Assembly (NCBI GenBank): GCA_003991915.1
Contig: RQTK01000095.1
Location: 46,239 to 110,238 of the forward strand
Length of the DNA stretch: 64,000 bases
Direction: 5' to 3'
Source: Elysia chlorotica
Taxonomy: Eukaryota > Mollusca > Gastropoda > Plakobranchidae
Positions 1 to 11,630 of the stretch are shown here, one piece after another; position 1 is the stretch's first letter; the number at the start of each line of letters is the position of its first letter. The notes under the pieces are model-generated. The model was not told the origin of the DNA. It saw nothing but the letters and a program-made list of their open reading frames with translations, and did not search any database. The position numbers were made by a program, and so were the translations under genes.

Positions 1-122
<122 letters not shown>

Positions 123-202
123 TGGAAGGAAGAGTACAAGAAAATGAGGTCATGACCTATAGTTGATTTTTTATACATTCTTTGAACTCACAATCTTCCC
201 TG

Positions 203-206
<4 letters not shown>

Positions 207-260
<54 letters not shown>

Positions 261-280
261 GCTCGCTCGCTCGCTCTCCC
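207..280. repeat. (TC)n tract passing into GCTC repeats
   Basis: About 50 bases of TC followed by a short run of GCTC tetramers. It has the opposite strand composition to the GA tract that opens the window, so the two could pair as an inverted repeat around the 85 unique bases between them. Confidence 0.95.
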
Positions 281-899
281 TCCACCTTCACCTTCTATGG
301 AATTTGTTTTGATACCAAGTCATGTCACCGTAAATTTGACAAGACCCTTGTTCTATTGATGTACGTATTATGTTAGTTCTCCTGTTTGTTTTGCTTTTAC
401 GTTTTTTTTTCTGGGCTCGTCAAATTACACTTTCTTGTCTGTTTCTACCACTTTCATACACTACAGTTTTTACTTTTTTTCACTGTAAGGTAAGACCTAA
501 CAAAAACCATTTATAACTCTGTTTGCGTTAAATGAACGCTGTACTGAGTTTACAAACAAACAAATCTAACAAACTTTTAAAAAGTCTTTGATTTCAGTAG
601 GAAAGGGTTGGGCGAGTTTGGATAGAATAAACGTGTAGGTTGTCCAGCTATAAAGTTATGTTGTCTCCATCTTCAAATCTTTAAAATTAAGATGTTTTCG
701 GCTAAAAAATATTTTTACTTCTTACTAAATGTTCTGCTTGCGATGGCAGAGTGAAGGGCACTATGAGTATGCGTTGGGTTTGGGATGTTAAAGGTAGACC
801 AACGTGAGCCTGTGAGGTTTTCCGAATTTTAAGGCACAGTAGCTGCTGCACCTGTGTGACTCGTCCAGGCATAAATCTATCCTCATTAAACGGTGCATC
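281..899. other. no gene seen
   Basis: AT-rich sequence with short T-runs. The only open frame (702-902, minus) is short and has no recognisable domain. No splice-consistent exon was found. Confidence 0.6.
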
Positions 900-1365
900 C
901 AAACACTGGAATCTATATCTAGAGCTTGCTGAAGATTGTATGCTAACTTGGAATCACACCTTTGCTAAGTACCAATTTACTGAATATACTGTTCTGGAAT
1001 AAAAAAATATATAAATATCGATAATCTACCTTGCAAGACTTTAAAGAAGATCAATATCCTGCCGTGCAACAAAAAATATTGCTCAATATCAGTATGTCTA
1101 GGATCGAACGAAAAGTTTTTTTCATTTTTCAAAGATCAATATGCTGGTTTCGAACCTAGAGCTTGTTCAAGATAAATATGCTCTATTAGAAACAACAGTT
1201 TGATAGAAACCAATCAATACTATCTTTAAATCAATGATTTTTTAAGATCAATACATACTGTTCTTGTAGTAAGAATTCAGTACAGATCAATATGCTGACT
1301 CATGAAAAAGAGCTTGCTTAAGACAAATTAGACTGTCCTTGAAGCAAGAGCTTGTGGAAAACCCG
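900..1365. repeat. degenerate interspersed repeat (AGATCAATATGCTG units)
   Basis: The phrase AGATCAATAT, often followed by GCTG, recurs around 1049, 1133, 1249 and 1276. It alternates with a second phrase, GAGCTTGCT or GAGCTTGTT, around 925, 1160, 1311 and 1348. Spacing is irregular at roughly 60-120 bases, which suggests an old, diverged tandem repeat. No coding signal is associated. Confidence 0.5.
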
Positions 1366-3239
1366 TATTCTTTTTTCCGCATGTTTGCATGGAATTCGTT
1401 TCAAGACTTAGCGTTACTTAATCTCATTATGTTTTTTTAAAGACTTTTGTGCGTAAAAACTTCGATTAGCTGTAAACTTAGTCAATCGAAATTTGCGGCT
1501 TTTAAAGGAAACAATGGAAACTAGTGCTTGCAACATGGTGCACAAATCTCAGAAGTCCATTTATTGAAAATTTTGCATGCAAATCTTCAGTGGACTAAGC
1601 TTTCGGCATGCACTCAATGGTAAAGTATTGGTAAAGGATTGATTAAGCTTCTGCCTATGCATTTAAACAAAACCCCCTCGATCGCAAGAGAAAGAGAGAA
1701 TGGCGGCTTGTAAATGGTGGATACAAAAAAATCAAGGCATGCAGATGTTTTTTGTAACTAGTTCCAGATTCAAATTTCAGAGCGAGGCCGATTTTATCTT
1801 TAGTCTGATAAGGCGAGGCTGTCTCCTATTTGAACGTTTCTTAGGTATCATGAAAAATCCTTTATAGAGAGCGGAATGCCGTGGCGGTTGATTTTTTTTT
1901 TTTTTTAAATTGAACGGCATTATCATAAATATGCTCCTGTGGAATGCACTGCTTGAAACCCGGACCTTTAACTGACACTCAGAATATGAAGGTAAACATT
2001 GTAGATTTGCTTTTCGGACTCGTGTGTCGTATGATAAGGTAAATATTTTATAGTTACACATAAAGAATTAAACAAGACGACTACTAGTACTTTTTAATTT
2101 TGTAATCTCTTCCTCAGGGAAGATTAATTCAATCCCGCTGGTGCGGTAAATGACGATCATTTTTGTACACGAAGTCTTTTTTCTTACGGACTTAGAAACA
2201 ATTTGGCGCCATAACTACCCAATAAAATGCCATGAGATGAATTGAAGTTCAAATAATTATCAGGAGAAGAAAATCTGAAAGAATCCCCCCAAAATAGTAA
2301 ATGTTCTAGGCTAGAGGAGATGGATATGTCGTATGTTCGCCTAATCTTGTTTAGCTGTTTTTCCTCTATAGTTTTCTGCAAGTACGAAAACGTCGTTATT
2401 GTGAAGTCTTTGCGACAAGTTGATGGAGTCGAGCCGATTCTCCCACGGAACTGCGCAAACCAACTGCGACAACTAAACTACCGGGGTCGTGTTTGTCGAA
2501 ACAAACGGGCATCAAGATGACAACATGGCTTCGTTGAGCACACCAGAACACACGGTATAATGGGCCATACTGGGGGGAGGGGGCGTGTCTTCAGACGGAA
2601 TGGGGTCAATGAGGAGCATTGGGGACACAAAAAGGGGGTGAGGAGGGGAAGAACTTACAATAATGTAGGCAAGTCGAATTTTTTTACCGTGTCTCTTTCG
2701 TTGCTCAGATGTTTAACAAAAAGGTCCTACGATATTGGCAATTTCGAAAGATTATGTTCCATAGGCAATAATAATCTTTGATTTTGTTCATAGCTTTCTC
2801 TTACACTTTCAAACACACAAGTAACGTTTATTGTTAACGAAAAAAACAGCAGCAACAACAACAATCATTTTACAACCTTGACGATGAAGATGGTCAATAC
2901 AGTAAGCAATTCATTACCGCATTACAGCAAGATAGTTTCGTACCTATGGCGCATATTGACGATAGATGTACTCTTCATTTAATTATGTGGTGATTTTATT
3001 CATTTAAAAAATAAAATTAAGATGTACGCTGAAAAAATATTGAGCAAATGTTTTTTAAAGCAATTATTAGGCTTCATATATCACATTCAACTTTTTTTTT
3101 TTTATACATGTACAATCGATGATAAGAGAAACAAGCCAACGTTTTTTTTTAATAACGTGAGAGCCAGACTTCGAGAGCACCCCTACCCCCCCCCCCTTTT
3201 TCTTTCTCTTTGTCTATAATAGTTGACTCTCTTTTTCTA
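1366..3239. other. no gene seen
   Basis: AT-rich with T and A homopolymer runs and a C-run at about 3186. Open frames at 1777-2061 (-), 2320-2520 (+), 2560-2781 (+) and 3022-3219 (+) are all under 100 codons, have no domain signature and sit in low-complexity sequence. A short GC-richer patch lies around 2400-2660. Confidence 0.5.
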
Positions 3240-3475
3240 TATTATTACTGTTTTCTCTCTGTATAATTATCTTTCTCTCTGTGTCTGCTTCTGTCTCTCT
3301 CACTGTCTCCGTCTGTCTTTGTTGCGTGCGGCTCTTTGTCTCTGTCTGTTTGCCTGCCTGTCTGCTAAGTCTGCCTACCTGCCTATCTGTCGGTTTGTCT
3401 GTCTGTCTGCCTGTCTGTTTGTCTGTCATTCTGTCTGTCTGTCTGTCTGTCTGTCTGTATGTCTGTCTGTCTCTC
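3240..3475. repeat. (TC)n/(TCTG)n microsatellite
   Basis: TC-rich sequence passes into CTGT/CTGC tetramers, best at 3340-3472. The tetramer period keeps several frames open, which produces apparent Cys/Leu/Val/Ser-rich proteins on + and Gln/Thr/Asp/Arg-rich ones on -. These are repeat artefacts. Confidence 0.93.
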
Positions 3476-4088
3476 CCCTCCCTCTTTCGCTTTATTTCTC
3501 CTTTATTTGTTACATAAGATTCTGTCATTTTGGAAAAGCTCATATCCAACAGTTTACAAGACATCAAGCAGTTACTAAGATTGTAAACCAGCCTGCAGCC
3601 GTCGATGCTTTGGCTAGTCGGAGAGAGCAAATTGCCGTGCTGACGTGCCGTAAACTCACTCATTCCCTTAGTTTTACTTTCATTGTCTCCAAGACCTTGC
3701 TTTCTACAAGAGATCCTCAGGGTAATCGCGCTCTAATAGCCACAGTCAATGAACTTGTAAAATATTTGCATTCTTTAATTCATCAATTTTCACCCGGATC
3801 CATTTTATAGGCAATAGATTATGGAGATGATATGGAAATTTAATAGTGTATGCAGAATTAAGTTTTATCAATCGTCCATTGCCAACGGGATATTTATTCT
3901 GCAATTCTCGGACAACAGTCGTTAACGTCTTTACTCTGGATTTGGTTCTGATATATTGCAGTTTCTGCATGATGAAAAATGTTAAGCAATAGCTCGATTT
4001 TTTTCAGTCACTAATTTTAGACTGAAACATGGGCTATTTATTTAATATAAAGACTAATGTATTTGCATCTAAACGCCACCAAAAAGAG
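3476..4088. other. no gene seen
   Basis: Moderately AT-rich unique sequence. Apparent open frames here extend from the TCTG microsatellite or are short and unrecognised. Confidence 0.5.
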
Positions 4089-4267
4089 ATTTAACTGTCG
4101 TACTATGAACCAGCTAAATGTGACAGAAATAGACGTTTTATTTCAGAGCATTGCTTTAAACATCCGCAATCTTTGCTAATTTAACTGTCGTACTATGAAC
4201 CAGCTAAATATGACAGAAATAGACGTTTTATTTCAGAGCATTGCTTTAAACATCCGCAATCTTTGCT
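4089..4267. repeat. 90-bp tandem duplication
   Basis: The segment beginning TTAACTGTCGTACTATGAAC occurs at 4091 and again at 4181, so the period is 90 bases. The two copies are nearly identical (one obvious G/A difference in the part after CAGCTAAAT), indicating a recent duplication. Confidence 0.93.
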
Positions 4268-5154
4268 GCACTATAAAATTCCAAAAAGAACGAAATTATT
4301 GACAACCGTGTTGCTTATTATTTGACAACATATCGTATAGTTACTTTTACATTTCGACACCCAAAATCACCATTTTAATAACAATTACATTTTTCTAATA
4401 CGAGATGGTTTTCAAAATGGATGAGTCTAAGCGATTGAAAAAAAATAATTTTTAGTTTCAGTCTAAAACTATTTGTTGATCTTTTTTTTGGTCTTTAGCT
4501 ACGAGTGGTATACATGGTGGTTGTGGCTGGTTAGTGCCTGCGAAACCTAATAAACGAATGGTAAAGGTTTCCTATGTCTGTAGTTTTTGATGCTCTTAGT
4601 TTCATCAGCAAAAGACGCGAAGCAGACAAGCTGGCGTGTTAAAAGAACATCAACGGAAATTCCCAGAAAATGGAGGTTAAAAGCATATTCTTGCCTGCGG
4701 GCAGCTAGTCTCGAAACACAATTACCTCCACAGTCGAGAGAGTAGACAGAGTACCTAGAACCCAGTACGTTGTTCTGTCTGTAGATTTGTTCCGTAAGTC
4801 TAGAATAGAATGGTTGGACGTTGGTGTAGATTCCCTTACAAATCGTCTTCGTTTTCACGCTGGACGACGTTACCGCGAGGCCTATAGAAGCGGGTGAAAT
4901 CTAGGTTGGTTTTAGTTTGCCATGGTAGGAGTCTATGCCGAAATCAAAGCGAATGGCGATTGGCAGGAAAGAAGTGTCGAGAATTAGAACCTAGTGCTCC
5001 GCGAAGTACAAGCCCGGAACGGTAAAGGAGCTAAAAGCTTTACCTCCTGCGGCGTCATTGGCTATGATCATCATGTTAGAGGCGCCCCCTGGCGGCCTAA
5101 TGGCTACCGGGCAGTGACATTGGGGATAACTCTCTGCACGTTCAGCCCGATTAG
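4268..5154. other. no gene recognised; GC-richer patch 4860-5150
   Basis: The first half is AT-rich. From about 4860 the sequence becomes GC-richer, with phrases such as GGCGCCCCCTGGCGGCC near 5082. The open frames (4547-4858 minus, 103 codons; 4994-5212 plus) show no domain I recognise and no convincing splice context. The patch could be an old mobile element or a non-coding exon. Confidence 0.4.
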
Positions 5155-5656
5155 GCCAATGAATTTATGGTATTCTCTTTTATTGTCGACGCGTTCCGAC
5201 ATTCTTAGTTAAAATAAGGGATAAAAAAGGTTGTCGGTTTTTTCCCCGGGAGGAGTATAGAAAAATTTAGATAGACAAAAGCGAAAGAATTAAAATGAAT
5301 AAAAAGAGGACATTAGGGAGATAGAGAAACAGAGGAAGACACAGAGAGAGAGAGAATAAGGTAGAGTGAGAGAGTAAGAGAGACAGAGAGAGAGAGGGAG
5401 AGGGAGAGAGAGGAGAAGAGAGAGGGAGAGAGAGAGATAAGCCAATGAATTTATGGTATTGTCTTTTAGTGTCGACGCGTTCCGACATTCTTAGTTAAAA
5501 TAAGGGATAAAAAAGGTTGTCGGTTTTTTCCCCGGGAGGAGTATAGAAAAATTTAGATAGACAAAAGCGAAAGAATTAAAATGAATAAAAAGAGGACATT
5601 AGGGAGATAGAGAAACAGAGGAAGACAGAGAGAGAATAAGGTAGAGTGAGAGAGTA

Positions 5657-5695
<39 letters not shown>

Positions 5696-5727
5696 GAGAG
5701 AGGGAGAGAGATAGAAAGATAGGGGTG
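5155..5727. repeat. 286-bp tandem duplication ending in (GA)n
   Basis: The block starting GCCAATGAATTTATGG at 5155 is repeated from 5441. Each copy contains GTCGACGCGTTCCGACATTC, a TTTTTTCCCCGGGAGGAG segment and a purine-rich GAGA tail. The copies differ by a few substitutions and by the length of the GA tail, so the duplication is recent and the microsatellite probably helped form it. Confidence 0.92.
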
Positions 5728-6410
5728 GTTCATTTTACTTTTAATAATTTTGGTTGATTTTCGATAATGTATAAAAGCTTCTGATTAAACTGTTTGAACT
5801 CCGCAAAAAGTAAAAAAAGATCACAAAAATTAATAACACTCAAGTAAAATAAAAATTCCGACAGGCCAAGATAGACAAAAACAGGTTATGGTCATTAAGC
5901 ATCTGAACTGTCAACACTAAGACTAATCAATCAATAAATCATTCAATCAACCACCAACAGACCTAGAAAACAACTGATCTATCGCTTAACTGGTCAATAT
6001 AATTTAAGAAATCAACCAACCAATCATTCAAACAACTAATCAAGCACTTCACTGCGCAATGCATTATTTAACAAACTGATCCATCAATCTTCAAATCTAA
6101 AAATGTTTATGCTGTCAAACAAGACAGTGCTGCTGATTGCCATCTCCGCAAGACGTTTTGTGTAACAGTACCCGGCACTGTTGGCGCAACTCTGACACCA
6201 ATACTCCCTGGTGCGGGTATTCCCCATCAGTCAGGAGCACGAACTTGCCTGGAAGTACATCACTGGGTCCCTGTAGCACCTGTCGACAGCCTTCACTCCT
6301 GTGGGCTTTCCCGGAAAAGTGCCGTGCAGTCAAAGCTGCCAAATAAAATCAGCCATCATTAAGTCAAATAAGTGTAAAAAAAATAACGTATATACGATTT
6401 ATTGGATTTA
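5728..6410. other. no gene recognised; GC-richer segment 6115-6346
   Basis: 5728-6110 is AT-rich and full of AATCAATCAA-like words. 6115-6346 is clearly GC-richer and open on both strands (75 codons minus, 69 plus), but neither translation resembles a family I know. It may be a fragment of an old gene or repeat. Confidence 0.4.
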
Positions 6411-6594
6411 GGTTGGTAGCTCAGTCGTGCCGGGCAAGGCTCGAATCCTATTTCAGACTGGCATCGTCTGGATGGAGTTTGTTATCACACAGAGAGAGGC
6501 CTTGTTGTGGTATAGGATACTGGATACTGCAGCGCAGCGTGTCCTCTGCAGGTAGATCAGTGGCCGCGGGAGGGGAAGAAGGCGTTTTAAAAAA

Positions 6595-6652
<58 letters not shown>

Positions 6653-6790
6653 GGAGAGAGAGGGGGGAATAGATAGATAGATAGGTAGATGGCTATATTA
6701 CCAAGGTAGAACGATCTGATATGAGACAGATAGCAGATAGGTAGATGCTTAGGTAAAAAGATAGGTAGATAGATAGACAGACAGAGAGAG
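6411..6790 (+). repeat. tRNA-like box pair followed by (GA)n and (GATA)n
   Basis: GGTTGGTAGCTCAGTCGTG at 6411 resembles a tRNA A box, and GGCTCGAATCC at about 6438 resembles a B box, but they are closer together than in a tRNA, so an internal deletion or chance is possible. A (GA)n tract (6598-6646) and then GATA/GTAGATAG repeats follow, the kind of tail often seen next to SINE remnants. Confidence 0.4.
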
Positions 6791-7117
6791 AAATAGACAC
6801 TAAGAGACTAAGTGAGAGAGACAGAGACACACAGAGAAAGGCATACAGACACGCACAGACACAGACACAGATAGCGAGACAGGCTGAGCTCTCTCACCTG
6901 GGAGAAAAGTTTAAAGTATTTTACAGTTTGCGCTGATTAAAGTCGAGACGACAAACTGAGCAGGAAAGAGTTAGCCGTAAAAAGAACGAGAAAAGTACAC
7001 AGAGGATAGATAGGGAGAGATAGAGAGCGAGAGCGATAGATAGGGGATCAGGAGGAGGGGATAAGGATCAGAGAGGCATATGTAGATTTGTTTATAGTTA
7101 AGATCTTTAAAGTCCCG
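6791..7117. other. purine-rich flank of microsatellites
   Basis: GACAGACAC- and GATAGGGAGAGA-like simple sequence with no gene. Diverged simple repeat interleaved with a short unique segment at 6890-6975. Confidence 0.5.
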
Positions 7118-7240
7118 TTTTAACGTTTTTAATATCACACCCGGAATGCTGAAAAACTCTATTTTCATAAAGCAAAAGTTTAAATTCAAAGAAAGAGAAA
7201 GAAAAAAATGGGCACGATGTTGCGAAACCTTTGATTAAAA
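7118..7240 (+). repeat. interspersed repeat B, copy 1
   Basis: Begins TTTTAACGTTTTTAATATCA and continues through an AAAGTTTAAA-like segment into GAGAAAGAAAAAAATGGGC. The same sequence with scattered substitutions recurs at 7961-8093. An A-rich CAA/CAACAA tract follows to about 7510. Confidence 0.85.
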
Positions 7241-7514
7241 AAAGGAAACTCCCCATCCCCCCCAAAAAAAACAAAGAACAAAACAATAACAACATAAACA
7301 ACAACCAATCAAGCAACTACAACCAACAATCAAACAACAACAGCAACAACAACAACAAGAAACAAACAACCAAAGAACAACAACAAACAAATAATCAAAG
7401 AACAATTTAAAAAACAACAAACAATCAAAAAAACCCAGCTAGAGCGAAAATAATTCCCCCAACAAACAAACAAAAAAAACACAACAAAAAACAAAAAACA
7501 AAAACAATCGAAGT

Positions 7515-7958
7515 TTAAAATCCCAGCCTTATACCAACCTGAGCTTTTAGCGTCTAGTAAGGTAAAGGTTTTTTAACGTACAAAGTCATTTTAGGCTATA
7601 CTCTGGACATGTATCTGATTAGTTGTTTCGTAGAGGAAGGGGGTTAGACGGTTTTCTCGAGTGATACAATTTCCTTGAATGGCAGTGTACGAGTCACTAG
7701 ATTTTCATAGATCTAAAACTTCTTTGTTTGGCTCACTCTGAAGAAAATAGTAATCTCTGATGTTTTTAGGTCTTACGAAAAACAGAGACATAGAATCCGC
7801 TCAGATTCGAACCTTGGGTTAAGTAATCTTTGATTTAGGTCTCTGGGTAACAACAAATCCACAGCTTGGAACCACCTGGATATAGGATGCCCCGATTCCA
7901 GAGACAGAAACATGGGCACAGTGTCTCACCGGGGGAGAGAAAGGCGGAAATGTCGCTC
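7515..7958. repeat. 450-bp direct repeat A, copy 1
   Basis: From AAATCCCAGCCTTATACCAA through GGTCTTACGAAAAACAGAGA to GGATATAGGATGCCCCGATT and beyond. The same order of sequence recurs at 8911-9372 with roughly 5-10% differences by eye. The left edge contains an A-box-like motif reading on the minus strand. Repeat B follows directly, so the two families form a composite. Confidence 0.9.
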
Positions 7959-7960
7959 AG

Positions 7961-8093
7961 TTTTAACGTTTTTAATATCACACCCGAAATGCTTAAAACT
8001 CGATTTTCGTGGGGTAAAAGTTTAAACTCAAAGGAAGAGAAAGAAAAAAATGGGCGAGGTGATGCGAAAGCTTTCATAAAAAAACACACACAA
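7961..8093 (+). repeat. interspersed repeat B, copy 2
   Basis: Second copy of the element at 7118-7240, abutting the right edge of repeat A copy 1. Both B copies end in an A-rich segment. Confidence 0.85.
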
Positions 8094-8885
8094 AACCCAG
8101 CAACAAAACAAAACAAACAAAAGTAAAAAAGTATCATAAAATTACAATTTGTAAAAATCTAATTGATCAGACCTATATCGGTGTTAATTATGGCTAGTTG
8201 AGGATATTTTTAATCAAACTCATCGGAAACGTTGTTTTGTTTCTACTATCATTAAATTGAGGTGACATAATTGTTAAAAGCTTTTGCATTCTATTTATTA
8301 CCAGTTACAAAACATTAATTTTGATATGACGAAGAGAGACAATTTTTGCCAATGATAGTTGTGTGTTTTTGATAGTTTTCCAGCTTACGCGAGGCTAATT
8401 TTTCCTGCATGTATTTTTTATAGGGCATCCTATAAAAATAAAAACAAAATATGATTAGATTTAGATAACCCCACTTTACCAAAATATTATTTTCTTTACG
8501 AATGTTGGGTCACCGGATTTGAGCCTCAAGCCTTCTGTTCTTCACTCCTGAACACTTCTTGGGCTATACCTAGCAAGCACCTAACTCCGTCTGAAACACA
8601 TGCTACCTCAATACTGCGCATTCAGCTCGACTCTCTGATTGCCTTCTCTCTAACATCCGTAATTCGATTATTGTACCGCGGGAATGGTTCTCGCCATCTT
8701 CATATACAGTAGTAGAAAGTTGGAACTGAACAACAATCGAAAGAGTTGAAGGGCTTCAGAAATTAGCAAGACTGCGAGAGTATGACTGAGTAAAAATTGA
8801 AATTTAATCTTTTTTGCCTTATCGGTTTGATGTAGAGTCCTATATGGGGCTGAAAGCTTTGCCTGTACAGTCATTTACTGCACAA
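8094..8885. other. no gene seen; possible SINE body
   Basis: AT-rich to about 8500, then mixed composition to 8880. If the tRNA-like boxes at 8886-8940 start a SINE on the minus strand, its body would lie here. No coding exon recognised. Confidence 0.35.
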
Positions 8886-8945
8886 GGATCGAACCCTAAT
8901 CACCCCGTTTTAAATCCCAGCCTTATACCAACTGAACTTTTAGCG
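8886..8945 (-). repeat. tRNA-like SINE head (A and B boxes)
   Basis: Read on the minus strand, 8940-8921 gives AAAGTTCAGTTGGTATAAGG, a good tRNA A-box context. 8896-8886 gives GGGTTCGATCC, a near-perfect B box. The spacing of about 35 bases between boxes suits an RNA polymerase III internal promoter. The cloverleaf is not intact, so this looks like a SINE head and not a tRNA gene. Confidence 0.5.
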
Positions 8946-9372
8946 TCTAGTAAGGTAAAGGTTTTTTAACGCACAAGGTCATCATTTAAGCTATACTCTG
9001 GACATGTATCTGATTAGTTGTTTCGTACAGGAGGGGGGTCAGACGGTTTTAACGAGTGATACAATTTCCTTGAATGACAGTTTACGAGTTCACTAGTTTT
9101 TCATAGATCTAAAATTTCTTTGTTTGGCTCACTCTGAAGAAAATAGTAATCTCTGATGTTTTTAGGTCTTACGAAAAACAGAGACATAGATTCCGCTGAT
9201 ATTCCAACATTGGATTATGTAATCTTTTGTTTAGGTCTCTGAGTAAACCACTTTTTCCTCCTCAACAAAGCCACAGCTTGGAACCACCTGGATATAGGAT
9301 GCCCCGATTCTAGAGACAGAAACATGGGTACTTTGTCTCACCGGGGAAGAGAAAAGCAGAAATGTCTCTCCA
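8911..9372. repeat. 450-bp direct repeat A, copy 2
   Basis: Second copy of the block at 7515-7958, including GACATGTATCTGATTAGTTG and GGATATAGGATGCCCCGATT. It extends about 60 bases further into a segment with GGAGGTTCGGCCCATCTG (about 9403). Confidence 0.9.
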
Positions 9373-11101
9373 GAGACTTTCTGCACGTGTCGGTGTGTAC
9401 CGTGGAGGTTCGGCCCATCTGTTAGGCGCCAGTCATTGCTGTTAAGGTGGCACATAACCAGACCTGCTGTCTAATAATGTGTCCTGTCACATCAAACTTT
9501 GTCTTCGCCGTCTGTCCATTCACTTACCTTTGTCAATCTTTTGTTTCACCAGAGGTTCAGAATGTAGGATTTTACATGTACTTAGAGGTTTAGTTGTCCA
9601 AGCAAGGACTGTATCTTGTTTTGCCTTAGACGTTATCAAATCAACCAATATGAGAAGTCTGTGCTTATCTACGCTCTCCCTAACATTTACAATATCATTT
9701 AAATTTGCAGAACTCTACTACTCACCATGTGTGTCCATCTACCTGTCGACTGACTCAGTATAATCTACTTCCTTCATCTCGACGACGTTGGCTTTCTGCC
9801 CAATCCGTGATCAGCATAATTTTTGTTTATTGTCCTTGTCGGCTTTTATATTAATTTTGACAAATTGAAGTTTCTGAAATTCCTTTTTTCTCCCCAACAC
9901 GCGAGGAAAAACCATACTGATAATTTTTCCTAGATCAAAGTCTGCCGAGTATTTCGATACTCCCCCGACACTCACCAAGCTGAGCGGCACGTGCAGGCTC
10001 AGATATCCGAACATGGGGCAGATACCTCACACGGCCTAGCACGGCGACGTGTTCTCCTATACTGGCATTCCTAAACAGGGGCCAGGAGAGAATCGAAACT
10101 GAGAAGAAGGTTTGGGTGGATGGGGGTTTGGGAAGGGGCGTGTAGGGGGATTGGGGGGGGGGGGGAGGGGAGATTTAAGAGGCATAATATGAATGCAACA
10201 ATGTCATTTTACCTTTCCAATTTTTCTCGACTTGCGCAACGAATGTTTTTATCATTTATTTTATCATTTACTTCTGAATTGCTTGAATTATTTCTCTCTC
10301 GTGTAAAGTTCGAAGCCATCGTGCAAAAAAAAAATCCAAACAATAACAACAACAAAACCAAACAAAACAACAAAAAAGCAACGATCAGAATACTTTTTTT
10401 GGTACATGAAAGCATTAGGTTTCCTTAACGATCCCCCACACCTCCAAGATACCTTAATGTTCTTCTACTTAGTGCAACCGGAGAAATCAAGGTGATTTTA
10501 TCCTAAGTTTTTAAGAAAAGAAGGGTGTTCTTACAGGTACAGCAAATCTTTTAAATGTAAAACATGATAACATTTCATTCTTTTCATCTTTTTCAGACAT
10601 CAACGTAAAGAAATCTGTCAGCAGAAGCGTGGGCCACACTTTCTCAGGAGAAGGCATAACTGTCAAGAAGATACACAGCTAGATTTCTCCAGAACAGGGC
10701 AGATCCTCGGGCTGACTGTGGTTTCGGCCACCACTCTCAACGAACCCTTCGTCAGCGTATACGCTGATATATCTTTCACATTTTAGGATACTCTTTACCA
10801 AGAACAAAATGACGCCAAAGTCTCTAAGGTGGCAAACACCCTGAATCATCATGCTGCTGCACGACATAACCCACCACATGGAGTGTGTTTGACGATGTGC
10901 AATATCCTCCTCAGTCCAGTCTGAACTAAGGAAACTCTGACATAGAAATCCCTGAAGTATATACGCCCTACTCGGCGTTTTATGAACGTGAACACCAGCG
11001 GGTTGCTAGGCAACCCAGCAACTCCAAATATGGCGATTGTATTCAGAAAAAGTAACTTATCTCTAACACAGAAGAGCTCAGTGAACACGTCTCGGACCTC
11101 A
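9373..11101. other. upstream region of the FREM1-like exon
   Basis: No coding exon recognised in 9373-10580. A G-run of about 13 bases at 10153-10165 within a G-rich stretch could form a quadruplex. At 10588-10595 TTTTTCAG precedes ACATCAACG and could be the 3' splice site of a 5'-untranslated exon running into the FREM1-like coding exon. This is inference only. Confidence 0.4.
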
Positions 11102-11341
11102 ATGACTTGGCTGTGTGGCCATGCCACAGCTCTTCTGCTCGTCCTAGCCATCCTCCCGTCATGCTGCCAGGCGGGGGGTCTGGTGGTCCGACACCGGGAT
11201 ATCCGCGTGGACATTGGCCGGAGCGTGTACTTGGGCCGAGATGACCTGGTCATTTTGCCGGTCAGCCGGAGCGAGCACTGCCGGGTGGAGGTGGTCATGG
11301 ACGATCCGGCCACGCAGAGAGTCGGCAAACTGCAGCCGCCG
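11102..11341 (+). CDS. FREM1: FREM1-like extracellular matrix protein, first coding exon (partial gene)
   Basis: FREM/FRAS1 proteins are secreted basement-membrane proteins that anchor epithelium to underlying tissue. The exon encodes a hydrophobic signal peptide (TALLLVLAILPSCCQA) and then the start of the mature protein. Segments SVYLGRDDL, CRVEVVMDDP and TQRVGKLQPP match my memory of the start of FREM1, where the sequence continues into a cysteine-containing stretch before the CSPG repeats. The exon ends in phase 0 at CCG followed by GTAAGA, a strong donor. I chose the ATG at 11102 because the signal peptide then starts at the N-terminus; in-frame ATGs at 10982 and 11030 would add 40 or 24 residues. 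A (TCTG)n microsatellite lies in the following intron. No second exon was found downstream on this strand, so the gene is incomplete here. FREM1 rather than FREM2/3 is a judgement from the TQRVGKL motif. Confidence 0.75.
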
Positions 11342-11522
11342 GTAAGACCTCTCTCGCTCGCTTTCTGTTTGTCTTTCTCTGTTGCTCTGTTTGTCTCTCT
11401 CTCTCAGTATCCCCCCTCTCTGTGTCTCTACTGTCTCTCTTCTCTTTCTTCTTCTTCTCTCTCTCTCGCTCTCTATCTCTCTTTCTCTATATCCTTATAT
11501 ATTCTTCTATCTCCTATATTTG

Positions 11523-11616
<94 letters not shown>

Positions 11617-11630
11617 GTCTGTCTGTTTCT
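11342..11630. repeat. (TC)n and (TCTG)n microsatellite in FREM1-like intron 1
   Basis: Pyrimidine-rich sequence directly after the splice donor, becoming about 25 units of TCTG at 11525-11627. It keeps all + frames open and creates false Leu/Ser/Cys/Val-rich ORFs. Confidence 0.95.

Noticed and set aside
3214-3810. 149-195 codon open frames on both strands rich in Cys/Leu/Val or Gln/Thr/Asp
   Set aside because: They are translations of the (TCTG)n microsatellite, which keeps several frames open; no domain or splice context.
6115-6346. GC-rich segment open on both strands
   Set aside because: Neither translation has a recognisable motif; cannot be called a gene.
6411-6450. Functional tRNA gene
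   Set aside because: A and B boxes are too close and no acceptor stem can be formed; more likely a SINE remnant.
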